DNA of 13,379 bases from Chloroflexota bacterium. Lineage in GTDB: Bacteria; Chloroflexota; Limnocylindria; Limnocylindrales; CSP1-4. The notes under the pieces were generated by a model. The model made no database searches and had not been told where the DNA came from. It saw only the letters and a program-made list of their open reading frames with translations. Numbering within the stretch: position 1 is the stretch's first letter; each line of letters opens with the position of its first letter. The DNA lies in assembly GCA_013694835.1 (NCBI GenBank), contig JACDBP010000222.1:1-13379 (forward strand), read 5' to 3'. Position numbers and translations under genes: made by a program. Shown piece by piece: positions 1 to 8,680 of the stretch.

Positions 1-75
1 GGGCCGGGGCAGGCTCTGGGACGGGCACGCCCCACCGACCGGCGCCGGCCTCGCGCTCGCGGCCTCGAGTGAGCG

Positions 76-1017
76 TCAGCGGTCGCCGTCGCCGGCGTAC
101 GACTCCCAGCCGTCCGGCGTCGGCCGCCGCTCGCCGACCGGCTGCGACCAGGGAGAGGTGGGCGCGGTCGGTTTGCCATCCCCGAGCTGCGGTGCACTGG
201 GGCCTGCCTGAAGGCCCGCGGCCGGCACGCTACCGCTCGGGAACGGGTACCACGCGGCGCGATAGGGCGAATCGTCGGCCTGGCTCACGACCTCCCAGCC
301 CTCCGGCGGCAGCGTCTCGGCCTCGAATCGCTCGGACGCCCAGCCTCGCGGCCTGACCTGGCCGGCGTGGCCCGTGGTCACGAAGATCGTGAAGCGCGTG
401 ATGGCGTGGCCGAGGATCGCGGCGCCGATGCCCCCCGTCAGCACGGTCATGTAGCCGCCGACGACGCCGATGCCGAGCGAGATCGCGAGCATCCCCCAGG
501 AGCGTCCCGGGGCTCCGAGACGCGTGGCCAGGCCGTACAGGATCGCCTGCAACGCGATGGCCAGTTCCACCGTCCAGCCGGACGTTAGGAGCAGCCCGAG
601 CAGCGCGCCGCGGAAGACGGCCTCGTCGATGAACGCGGTGCCGATGCTGTTGATGACGCCACCCGGGTAGTGGATGAAGGCCGGAAGCCGGAACCGCTGG
701 TAACGCCAGTAGGCGAACCCGATGGCCACGAGCGTGCCGAAGATGCCGTAGGCCAGGCCACCGAACACGACCTGGATCCGGTCGTCACCGGGCGTGAAGT
801 TGAAGGTCGCCACGGGGCGATCGTGAAGTCGATAGAGCGCCGCGATCAGCGCGATGCCGAGGAGGTACCAGGTGAGCCTCCGGAGCGCGAGGCGCCAACC
901 GCCTGGCGCGGTCTCGTCGTCGTACTCCGCTGCGCCGAACCGGGCAGCGTCGAATCGGAGCAGGATCGCGAGGCCCAGGAAGGCCAGCACGAGGAGCGTG
1001 CGGATCTCGCCCTCCAC
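76..1017 (-). CDS. CPBP-family (CAAX protease/bacteriocin-processing-like) integral membrane protein, motif-degenerate
   Basis: A 313-residue polytopic membrane protein. Hydrophobic spans lie near residues 5-21, 48-63, 83-104, 137-165, 175-193 and 195-215, followed by a soluble Pro/Gly-rich tail (about 220-313). The best family hint is IDEAVFRGALLG (130-141), which matches CPBP motif 1 (EExxxR), plus GHAITRF (203-209) matching the last His motif. Known CPBP enzymes (Rce1-like) use a motif-1 Glu pair, a motif-2 His (FxxxH) and a motif-3 HxxxN. Here the first Glu is Asp131, the motif-2 His position looks like Thr165 and the motif-3 Asn is Arg208, so peptidase activity is doubtful. The start is GTG, 2 bases after the lepA stop, with a GGTGAGG ribosome site inside the lepA end, so translation is probably coupled to lepA. 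The tail contains two similar PxGWE segments (238-242 and 301-305). Family call is moderate; substrate is unknown. Confidence 0.72.
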   Translation of the reverse strand: MEGEIRTLLVLAFLGLAILLRFDAARFGAAEYDDETAPGGWRLALRRLTWYLLGIALIAALYRLHDRPVATFNFTPGDDRIQVVFGGLAYGIFGTLVAIGFAYWRYQRFRLPAFIHYPGGVINSIGTAFIDEAVFRGALLGLLLTSGWTVELAIALQAILYGLATRLGAPGRSWGMLAISLGIGVVGGYMTVLTGGIGAAILGHAITRFTIFVTTGHAGQVRPRGWASERFEAETLPPEGWEVVSQADDSPYRAAWYPFPSGSVPAAGLQAGPSAPQLGDGKPTAPTSPWSQPVGERRPTPDGWESYAGDGDR

Positions 1018-1019
1018 GC

Positions 1020-2828
<1,809 letters not shown>

Positions 2829-2838
2829 GGGGAGCCGG

Positions 2839-2844
2839 AGTATA
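2839..2844 (-). promoter_or_regulatory. Candidate -10 element (TATACT) for lepA, nearly leaderless
   Basis: TATACT matches TATAAT at five of six positions and ends ten bases before the lepA ATG. Transcription from it would begin about 3 bases before the start codon. No convincing -35 hexamer is present 15-18 bases further upstream. The absence of a ribosome-binding site before lepA fits a leaderless or very short-leader transcript. Seen by eye only. Confidence 0.35.
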
Positions 2845-2881
2845 GCGAGGGCCCAGTTGCTGACCGCGGTACCGTTCCGCG

Positions 2882-3718
2882 GTGGCCGGCGACACGACCT
2901 TCCAGCTGCCGGACGGAACGGCGCGCTTTCATCGGTCGTGGTTGCCGGCGGGACCGCCGCGTGCCGCCGTGGCGATCATCCACGGCTTCGGTGAGCACAG
3001 CGAGCGCTATACGGCGCTGACCGAGGCGCTGCCGCTCAGAGGTTTCGCCGTCCACGGCTTCGATCTCCTCGGGCACGGCCGCTCGCCCGGCCCGCGCGGA
3101 CACATCGATCGGTGGTCCGACTACCGAGACGGGGTATCCGCCTTCGTCGATCTGGTCAGCGGCCAGTGGCCGAAGGTGCCCGTCTTCCTCTTCGCGCACA
3201 GCATGGGCGGCCTCATCGCGCTCGAGTGGCTGGTCTGCGAGGCTGCCGCCGACCGGTCCCGCGTGGCCGGTGCGGTGCTCAGTGCACCGGCCCTGATCCC
3301 GCTCGACGTGGGCAGGCGCTGGCAGCTGTGGATGAGCCGGTTGCTGTCACGGGGCTGGCCCCGGTTCTCCGTGGACGTGCCGCTGGGTGCCGTCTCCAGC
3401 GACCCGGCTGTGCAGGCCGCCAACCGCGAGGACCCGTTGAGCCATCGCCGCGCATCGGCTAGGTGGGCCCAGGAATCGCTGGCTGCCATCGCTCGGGCGC
3501 GCGCGGGTGCAGCCTCGGTGACGCTGCCGCTCCTGATCGTCCACGGTGAGGCCGACCCGATCGTCGACATCGCCGGCAGCCGCTGGTTGCTCGATGCCGT
3601 CAGCTCCGCGGACCGCCAGCTGCGGACGTACCCAGGGGCGTTCCACGAGGTCCACAACGACCAGGCTCGTGAGCTGTTGGTGGCCGACGTCCTGGCATGG
3701 CTGGAAGCTCACCTCTGA
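2882..3718 (+). CDS. Alpha/beta hydrolase, monoacylglycerol lipase-like (Hydrolase_4/serine aminopeptidase S33 fold)
   Basis: A complete 278-residue cytoplasmic alpha/beta hydrolase with no signal peptide. The oxyanion loop is HGFGEHSERY (34-43), then GFDLLGHGRSPGPRGHI (59-75), the typical signature of the monoglyceride lipase/lysophospholipase group. The nucleophile elbow is AHSMGG with Ser107, the acid is Asp225 in HGEADPIVD, and the base is His255 in GAFHEVHND; the triad is complete. A cap of about 135-195 sits between the nucleophile and the acid. The likely role is hydrolysis of monoacylglycerols, lysophospholipids or related esters, but the substrate cannot be read from sequence. The start is GTG: an in-frame stop lies 21 bases upstream and no ATG lies between. 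No Shine-Dalgarno is visible. It diverges from lepA across 53 bases, and rpsT begins 40 bases downstream. Confidence 0.9.
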   Translation: MAGDTTFQLPDGTARFHRSWLPAGPPRAAVAIIHGFGEHSERYTALTEALPLRGFAVHGFDLLGHGRSPGPRGHIDRWSDYRDGVSAFVDLVSGQWPKVPVFLFAHSMGGLIALEWLVCEAAADRSRVAGAVLSAPALIPLDVGRRWQLWMSRLLSRGWPRFSVDVPLGAVSSDPAVQAANREDPLSHRRASARWAQESLAAIARARAGAASVTLPLLIVHGEADPIVDIAGSRWLLDAVSSADRQLRTYPGAFHEVHNDQARELLVADVLAWLEAHL

Positions 3719-3724
3719 TATCAT
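3716..3724 (+). promoter_or_regulatory. Candidate extended -10 promoter for rpsT
   Basis: The last bases of the hydrolase stop codon form TGATATCAT, an extended -10 motif (TGn followed by TATCAT, five of six to TATAAT). No clear -35 is visible, which is common for extended -10 promoters. Predicted transcription would begin near 3731, giving a leader of about 28 bases that carries the rpsT ribosome site. TGATATCA is also an 8-base palindrome. Confidence 0.4.
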
Positions 3725-3748
3725 CCGCGGTCGCGTCACCACCACAGC

Positions 3749-3753
3749 GAGGG
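3749..3753 (+). promoter_or_regulatory. Ribosome binding site that sets the rpsT TTG start
   Basis: GAGGG followed by five bases and then TTG at 3759. The reading frame is open much further upstream (an ATG at 3546 lies inside the hydrolase gene), but residues encoded before 3759 do not resemble S20. The TTG gives the expected Met-Ala N-terminus. Confidence 0.65.
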
Positions 3754-3758
3754 TTCCG

Positions 3759-4493
3759 TTGGCTCATTCGTCCCGTACCTGGACAGGCGCTCGAACGCCG
3801 CAGGCGCTCAAGCGTGTCCGCCAGGCCGCCCGCAAGCGGCTCGTCAACCAGCCGCGCAAGTCTGCGGCCAAGACCCTCGTCTCGAAGGCCGTCTCGCTCG
3901 CCGCGACCGGAGACGCGGAGAGCACGGTCGCTGCGATGACGGAGGCCGTCTCGGCGCTCGACCGCGCCGCCAGGTCCGGGGCGATCCATCGCAACGCGGC
4001 CGACCGGCGCAAGAGTCGGCTGATGATGAAGATCAACGCCGCGCTCGGCGGAGAGGCCGTCTACGGCCACGCCAAGCCCACCCGCGTCACGGGCAAGCTG
4101 GCCGCCGCGAAGGCCGCCAAGGCCCGCGTTGCTGCGGGCAAGGCGAGCAAGGCGAAGGGCGAGCAGACGGCCGCCGGCAAGGCGCGCGCCGCGCTGACCC
4201 GCTCGACCCGCGAGAAGACGACCCCGCCGACCGAGCCCGCCGCCGAGACCAGCTCCCAGGCGACGACGACACCGGCGCGTGCGCGAACGAGCGCGACGTC
4301 CGGATCGAAGACCACCACCGCGAAGTCCAGCGCTGCCAAGTCACCGGGCAAGGCCACCCCGGCCAAGGCAAGCGGAGCGAAAGCGAGTGCGACGAAGGCA
4401 TCGACGGCCAAGTCGGCCAGCACGAAGCCGTCCGGCACCGCGAAGGTGACGGCCTCGAAGACCGCATCGACCACGAGCTCCCGGAAGGGATAG
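3759..4493 (+). CDS. rpsT: 30S ribosomal protein S20 with long Lys/Ala-rich histone-H1-like C-terminal extension
   Basis: A 244-residue protein starting at TTG. Residues 1-96 are an S20 domain: basic helix with QALKRVRQAARKRLVNQ (15-31), KTLVSKAV, the AVSALDRAARSGAIHRNAADRRKSRL stretch (63-88) and MMKINAAL. S20 binds 16S rRNA and is a primary assembly protein of the 30S subunit; it is normally about 85-95 residues long. Here the frame continues without a stop for about 148 more residues, almost wholly Ala, Lys, Ser, Thr, Gly and Pro. Between residues 184 and 234 lysines fall at 184, 189, 194, 198, 203, 208, 213, 218, 223, 229 and 234, a near-perfect five-residue period. This resembles tails of bacterial histone-H1-like proteins, HupB and AlgP, and implies nucleic-acid binding or rRNA contact (inference). 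The next gene starts 23 bases downstream. S20 assignment is strong; tail function is unknown. Confidence 0.93.
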   Translation: MAHSSRTWTGARTPQALKRVRQAARKRLVNQPRKSAAKTLVSKAVSLAATGDAESTVAAMTEAVSALDRAARSGAIHRNAADRRKSRLMMKINAALGGEAVYGHAKPTRVTGKLAAAKAAKARVAAGKASKAKGEQTAAGKARAALTRSTREKTTPPTEPAAETSSQATTTPARARTSATSGSKTTTAKSSAAKSPGKATPAKASGAKASATKASTAKSASTKPSGTAKVTASKTASTTSSRKG

Positions 4494-4516
4494 CCCGCGG
4501 GCGAGAGGGGACACCG

Positions 4517-5329
4517 TTGAGACGGATACGCGCCGCAACCCTGCTCGCCGGTTCGGCGCTCCTGGTCGGGATGACCGTCGGAGCAGGCCCGGCAGCCGCC
4601 AAGGGTCCCCCGTCGAAGGCGATCATCGCGCCCGACTGGGCGACCGGATCGTTCACCGTCACCCGCACCGGCTGGGTGGTGACGGTCAAGGGAAGGGTCC
4701 AGGACACCCGGGCCGACGGCGACTGCGTCTACATCAAGGCCAGCCTCTACGTCGACGGTTGGGCCGATCCGGACAAGGAGAGCCCGAAGAACTGCAGCGG
4801 TAGCGCAGGTGGCGCCTGGATGGGCTTCTCGTTCACCCTGCGCCCATCGGGCGGCATCCGGTTCTCAGCGATCCGTCTCGAGGTGTGCGCCGACGACTTC
4901 CCGCCGGACAGCTGCGAGGGCCGCACCATCAGCGTCTACCCGGATCGGGCTCGGAACCCACAGTACGTCGATGAGATCAACGACTACATGTCGATGGGCA
5001 TCGGACGTTTCCTGAAGGCGAAGGGGCGAGCTCCGGGGCCGTTCGACTGGCACGACGACGGTTGCAGTAACTCCCCGGATCGCCCGGAGGGCTACAACTT
5101 CCTCCCCGCCTGCAAGCGACATGACTTCGGCTACCGCAACTACGGCCACGGCCTGAAGGCGTCGCCGCTCGACAGCACGCGGGCGTACGTCAACTACCGG
5201 TTCAAGGTCGATCTCTACAACGAATGCGCCAAGCACAGCGGTCCGAGTGGTAGCTACTGCCGGTTCATCGCCGACGGATACGTCGCCGCGGTGGTCGACT
5301 TCGGCGGCCCGTCCTTCTACGGCAACTGA
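4517..5329 (+). CDS. Secreted two-domain phospholipase A2-like protein (prokaryotic/fungal PLA2 family)
   Basis: A 270-residue exported protein from a TTG start with GAGAGGGG six bases upstream. Residues 1-28 are a Sec signal peptide (MRRIR, hydrophobic core, cleavage after GPAAA). Residues about 35-142 form a Cys-containing beta-rich domain (Cys70, 93, 124, 133) of a type seen in secreted actinobacterial proteins. Residues about 150-270 match prokaryotic phospholipase A2 (Streptomyces violaceoruber type): FDWHDDGCS (176-184, calcium-loop region), ACKRHDFGYRNY (198-209) with catalytic His202 followed by Asp203, then FKVDLYNEC (229-237), with Cys183/199 and Cys237/248 as probable disulfides. 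The family hydrolyses the sn-2 ester of glycerophospholipids outside the cell. By alignment from memory, the catalytic Asp of the Streptomyces enzyme aligns with Asn226, with Asp232 nearby; activity is therefore uncertain. It lies 23 bases after rpsT and is convergent with the next gene, 18 bases away. Confidence 0.85.
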   Translation: MRRIRAATLLAGSALLVGMTVGAGPAAAKGPPSKAIIAPDWATGSFTVTRTGWVVTVKGRVQDTRADGDCVYIKASLYVDGWADPDKESPKNCSGSAGGAWMGFSFTLRPSGGIRFSAIRLEVCADDFPPDSCEGRTISVYPDRARNPQYVDEINDYMSMGIGRFLKAKGRAPGPFDWHDDGCSNSPDRPEGYNFLPACKRHDFGYRNYGHGLKASPLDSTRAYVNYRFKVDLYNECAKHSGPSGSYCRFIADGYVAAVVDFGGPSFYGN

Positions 5330-5347
5330 CCGACCAGAGCCGGGCCG

Positions 5348-5959
5348 TCAACCCTGGAGTGCCGGGCCCTCCGGGCCTGGTGCAGCGTTCGACACGTTCC
5401 GGGTCCCGGGACTACCGGTGGGCTGCCCAGGCGGCCGGCCGAGGCCCTTGATCACCCCACCCGCGACAGCCCCGCCAAGTGTCAGTGTCACGAGGACGCC
5501 GGAGCCGATCAGCAGCTCCCGGATGAGCAAGCCCTCGAAGCCGGCCGCGTCGGTCACACCGGCCGCCTCCAGCGTCGGCGCGCCGTTGGCGCCGAGCAGC
5601 CGCTGGTAGGTGCAGTCGGGTCCGGGCCGGCACGGCAGCTGGCCCCCCTGCGACTCGCTCCGATAGCCGGAATCGCCGTAGACGAAGAGCAATCGCAGCC
5701 CGCCGTAGAGGAGCGCCAGCCCCACGGCGGTGACCAGCCCGGCGTACGCCGCGTTGGCCAGGACACGGCTCCACGGACGGTGCCGCTCCGAGCGCGTGTT
5801 GGCGTAGGCGCCGATGAGCAGGCCCATCAGGGGCGCGAGGATGAAGACGAGCGCCTGGACGGCGATGATCAACTCGAAGGCGATCACGACGACGAGGGCC
5901 ACGCCGATCCCCACCCACCCGGCGAAGATGGCGCCGCGGTCGATGAAACGGCTCCTCAC
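5348..5959 (-). CDS. Hypothetical membrane protein with four predicted spans, downstream of eno
   Basis: I do not recognise the family. The 203-residue protein has hydrophobic segments at about 11-29, 31-53, 66-93 and 148-172. Between the last two spans is a loop of about 55 residues with two cysteines (Cys110, Cys116), possibly a disulfide if the loop faces outside. The C-terminal 30 residues are Pro/Gly-rich and soluble. The start is GTG, 36 bases after the eno stop on the same strand, with no convincing ribosome site, so the exact start is uncertain. The spacing suggests it is the last gene of the gap-pgk-eno unit. No enzymatic motif is visible; a role in glycolysis is not implied by sequence. 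Confidence 0.72.
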   Translation of the reverse strand: MRSRFIDRGAIFAGWVGIGVALVVVIAFELIIAVQALVFILAPLMGLLIGAYANTRSERHRPWSRVLANAAYAGLVTAVGLALLYGGLRLLFVYGDSGYRSESQGGQLPCRPGPDCTYQRLLGANGAPTLEAAGVTDAAGFEGLLIRELLIGSGVLVTLTLGGAVAGGVIKGLGRPPGQPTGSPGTRNVSNAAPGPEGPALQG

Positions 5960-5995
5960 CTGCGGCTCGCTGCCTTCGGCTGTCGGCGCCGCAGC

Positions 5996-7306
5996 TCAGA
6001 TCGGCTGGGCAAGCGCCGCCCGCCCCGGGAATCGAGCGGCCGCGCCGAGCTCCTCCTCGATCCTGAGCAGCCGGTTGTACTTGGCGACCCGCTCCGAGCG
6101 TGACGGTGCGCCGCACTTGAGCTGGCCGGTGCCGGTCGCGACGGCGAGGTCGGCGATCGACGTGTCCTCCGTCTCGCCGCTGCGGTGGCTGATGACCGCC
6201 CCCCAGCCGTGGCCTCGTGCCAGCTCGATCGTCGCCAGGGTCTCGGTGAGGGTGCCGATCTGGTTGAGCTTGATGAGCACCGCGTTGGCGCTCCCCTCCT
6301 CCAGGCCGCGCTCGACTCGGTCGGGGTTCGTGACGAACAGGTCGTCGCCGACGAGCTGGACCCGTGAGCCGACGCGCTCCGTGAGCCGCTTCCAGCCCGC
6401 CCAGTCGTCCTCCGCAAGGCCGTCCTCGAGGGAGGCGATCGGGTAGCGATCGATCCAGTCGACCCAGAAGTCGATGAGCTCGGATGTCTTGAGCGTCCGA
6501 CCCTCTTTGGCCAGCCGGTACGTCAGCTCACCGTCCGCGTCGGCGGGGACGTCCAGGTCGACCAGCTCGGTCACAGCCGGGTCGAGGGCGATCCAGACAT
6601 CCTCACCCGGGCGGTAGCCCGCCTTCTCGACCGCTCTCAGCACCATCTCGATGGCGGCCTGATTCGTGGGCAGTGACGGCGCGAAACCGCCCTCGTCGCC
6701 CTGGCCCGTGGCGTGACCGCCGTCGTGGAGGAGCGCCCGTAGCGCAGCGAAGATCTCCGCGCCCGCGCGAAGCGACTCGGCGTAGCTCGGCGCACCGAGC
6801 GGCATGACCATGAACTCCTGGAAGTCCGTGGAATCCGAGGCGTGCTTGCCGCCGTTCAGGATGTTGAACATCGGCACCGGGAGCGTGCCCGCGCGCAGGC
6901 CTCCGAGATAGCGATAGAGCGGCAGGCCGTACGCGGCGGCTGCGGCGTGGGCGCAGGCCAGCGAGACACCGAGGATCGCGTTCGCGCCGAGCCTCGACTT
7001 ATTGGGCGTGCCGTCCAGGTCGATCAGCAGCTGGTCGATGGCCGGCTGGTCCGCGGCATCCTCGTCCAGCAGCGCAGGACCGATGGTCTCGATGACGTTC
7101 AGGACCGCCGTTCGGACACCCTTGCCGCCGTAGCGTTCCTTCTCCCCGTCGCGCAGCTCGGCGGCCTCGTGGGCGCCGGTAGAGGCACCCGACGGCACCG
7201 CAGCCCGCCCGACAGCACCGCCCGCAAGGGCGACCGTCACCTCGACCGTGGGGTTGCCGCGGGAGTCCAGGATCTCCAGCGCGTCGACGAGCTCGATGCC
7301 GGTCAT
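5996..7306 (-). CDS. eno: Enolase (phosphopyruvate hydratase)
   Basis: Complete enolase of 436 residues. It converts 2-phosphoglycerate to phosphoenolpyruvate in the cytoplasm with two magnesium ions. Visible features: EILDSRGNPTVEV (11-23), the mobile loop VPSGASTG (37-44), FNILNGGKHA (147-156), QEFMVMP with Glu164, GDEGGF with Glu205, magnesium ligands Asp242 (ALDPAVTEL), Glu294 (SLEDGLAEDD) and the GDDLF motif (320-324), catalytic Lys346 (LIKLNQIGT), the signature SHRSGETED (373-381) with His374, and Lys397 in GQLKCGAPSRSER. All catalytic positions are intact. ALDPAVTEL is a slight variant of the usual ALDxAxxEF. The ATG overlaps the pgk stop as ATGA, so eno is translationally coupled to pgk. 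An AAGGGC ribosome site lies within the pgk end. Confidence 0.98.
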   Translation of the reverse strand: MTGIELVDALEILDSRGNPTVEVTVALAGGAVGRAAVPSGASTGAHEAAELRDGEKERYGGKGVRTAVLNVIETIGPALLDEDAADQPAIDQLLIDLDGTPNKSRLGANAILGVSLACAHAAAAAYGLPLYRYLGGLRAGTLPVPMFNILNGGKHASDSTDFQEFMVMPLGAPSYAESLRAGAEIFAALRALLHDGGHATGQGDEGGFAPSLPTNQAAIEMVLRAVEKAGYRPGEDVWIALDPAVTELVDLDVPADADGELTYRLAKEGRTLKTSELIDFWVDWIDRYPIASLEDGLAEDDWAGWKRLTERVGSRVQLVGDDLFVTNPDRVERGLEEGSANAVLIKLNQIGTLTETLATIELARGHGWGAVISHRSGETEDTSIADLAVATGTGQLKCGAPSRSERVAKYNRLLRIEEELGAAARFPGRAALAQPI

Positions 7307-8607
7307 GCGGCGCCCTTGGCGGCGGCAGCGGCGCCCTCGTCGTTGTCCGTGCCGTGGTCCTCGGCACCGCTGCGTGACCTCGCTGCCCGACTGCGAGCAA
7401 CCTTCCTCTGAGGCTCGGGGCGGTCGGGCAGCACGGCGATGCCGGGCAGCTCGCGGCCCTCCAGGAACTCGAGGCTGGCGCCGCCGCCCGTCGAGATGTG
7501 GGTCATCTTCTCGGCGAGGCCGAGCTGCTCCACCGCAGCCACCGAGTCACCTCCTCCGACCACGACCGTCACGCCCTCCGCCGCGCGTGCAGCGAGCGAT
7601 CTGGCCATGGCACGCGTCCCGTCGCCGAACGTCGGCACCTCGAAGACCCCGAGCGGTCCGTTCCAGAGAACGGTCCTCGCGGGCGCGAGCGCCTCGTCGA
7701 ACTGGGCGATCGTGGCCGGGCCGATATCGACCGCCGACCACGAGTTCGGGATCTTCTGGGCCGGGACTACCTTGTGCTCGGCGCCGCGGGTGACCTCCTT
7801 GGCGACCACGACGTCGCTGGGCAGCAGGAACTCGACTCCCCTGGCCTCCGCGGCCGCGAGGATCCGCTTCGCATCCTCGATGCGGTCTCGCTCCAGGAGG
7901 CTCTTGCCGACCCCGAAACCGTTCGCGGCAAGGAATGTGTTGGCCATCCCGCCGCCCACGATGAAGCCGTCGACGCGCTCCATGAGCTGCTCCAACACCT
8001 TGATCTTGCCGGAGACCTTGGCCCCGCCGACGACCGCGAAGAAGGGCCGCTCCGGCGCTTCGAGGAGCGACGACAGCATCGAGATCTCGCGCTCCATGAG
8101 CAGGCCGGCATACGGCGGCAACAGCTTCGCGACGCCGACCGTGGAAGCGTGAGCCCGATGCGCGGTGCCGAACGCGTCGTTGACGTAGACCTCCGCGTAG
8201 CTCGCAAGCTGCTTGGCGAACTCTGCGTCGTTCGCCTCCTCCGCGGCGTGGAAGCGGAGGTTCTCGAGCATCAGCATCTGGCCGGGCTTGAGGCGCGCGA
8301 TGGCATCCACCGTGCCGATGCCGAGGGCATCACCGGTGACCCGGACCGGCACCCGGATGAGGCCACTCAACCGCTCCGCCACGGGACGCAGGCGGAGCGA
8401 GTCGACGACCTTGCCGTTCGGGCGCCCGAGATGGCTGGCGAGGATGATGATCGCGTTCTGACGCAGCAGATGCGCGATGGTCGGGATGGCCGCGCGGATG
8501 CGCGAGTCGTCGGTGACCTTGCCGTCTTCGAGCGGGACGTTGAAGTCGACGCGGAGGAAGATCTTCTTGCGCGACGCGTCAAAGTCGCGCACGGTCAGCT
8601 TGTCCAT
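7303..8607 (-). CDS. pgk: Phosphoglycerate kinase with ~40-residue C-terminal extension
   Basis: Phosphoglycerate kinase transfers phosphate from 1,3-bisphosphoglycerate to ADP. Substrate side: RVDFNVP (19-25), Arg36, SHLGRP (58-63), LENLRF (114-119) and NDAFGTAHRAHAS (143-155). Nucleotide side: GGAKVSGK (194-201), NGPLGVFE (316-323), GGGDSV (351-356) and STGGGASLEFLEG (372-384). The core ends at the usual ELPGIAVL (386-393). The protein then continues for 41 residues: a basic Arg/Ser/Lys stretch (400-412), an acidic stretch (415-424) and an Ala-rich end. The total is 434 residues against the usual 390-400. The frame is genuine, because its stop overlaps the eno start. The ATG is preceded by AGGAG at 8-base spacing. 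It is the second gene of the gap-pgk-eno cluster; gap lies 73 bases upstream. Confidence 0.97.
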   Translation of the reverse strand: MDKLTVRDFDASRKKIFLRVDFNVPLEDGKVTDDSRIRAAIPTIAHLLRQNAIIILASHLGRPNGKVVDSLRLRPVAERLSGLIRVPVRVTGDALGIGTVDAIARLKPGQMLMLENLRFHAAEEANDAEFAKQLASYAEVYVNDAFGTAHRAHASTVGVAKLLPPYAGLLMEREISMLSSLLEAPERPFFAVVGGAKVSGKIKVLEQLMERVDGFIVGGGMANTFLAANGFGVGKSLLERDRIEDAKRILAAAEARGVEFLLPSDVVVAKEVTRGAEHKVVPAQKIPNSWSAVDIGPATIAQFDEALAPARTVLWNGPLGVFEVPTFGDGTRAMARSLAARAAEGVTVVVGGGDSVAAVEQLGLAEKMTHISTGGGASLEFLEGRELPGIAVLPDRPEPQRKVARSRAARSRSGAEDHGTDNDEGAAAAAKGAA

Positions 8608-8680
8608 GGGCGGGGCTCCTGGTGCAGGCGGCGCGGTCCCGCGGCGGTGTGGGACGGAGGTTCGGAGTCGGCCTGAGCGG

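Noticed and set aside
1..75. Possible start of another minus-strand gene (GTG at 26-28, reading MPVPEPAPA to the window edge), for example hemW, which often follows lepA.
   Set aside because: Only nine residues are visible, there is no good ribosome site and no motif. The 75 bases otherwise show only a CCGGCGCCGG palindrome (39-48) and a CGGCCTCG direct repeat (46-53, 60-67), expected at this GC content.
3546..3758. Upstream extension of the rpsT frame to an ATG inside the hydrolase gene.
   Set aside because: The extra 71 residues are a shifted reading of the hydrolase and do not resemble S20; the TTG at 3759 has a proper ribosome site.
4493..4502. GCCCGCGGGC palindrome between rpsT and the phospholipase gene as a terminator.
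   Set aside because: Ten bases with no loop and no U-run cannot form a stable hairpin; the short gap with a ribosome site fits co-transcription instead.
8636..8655. GTCCC/GGGAC inverted repeat between gap and pgk as a terminator or attenuator.
   Set aside because: Only five pairs with a 10-base loop and no U-run; frequent by chance in this composition.
7498..8676. 392-residue plus-strand frame opposite pgk, and similar long frames opposite gap and eno.
   Set aside because: Antisense shadows of intact glycolytic genes, with no ribosome sites or recognisable motifs.
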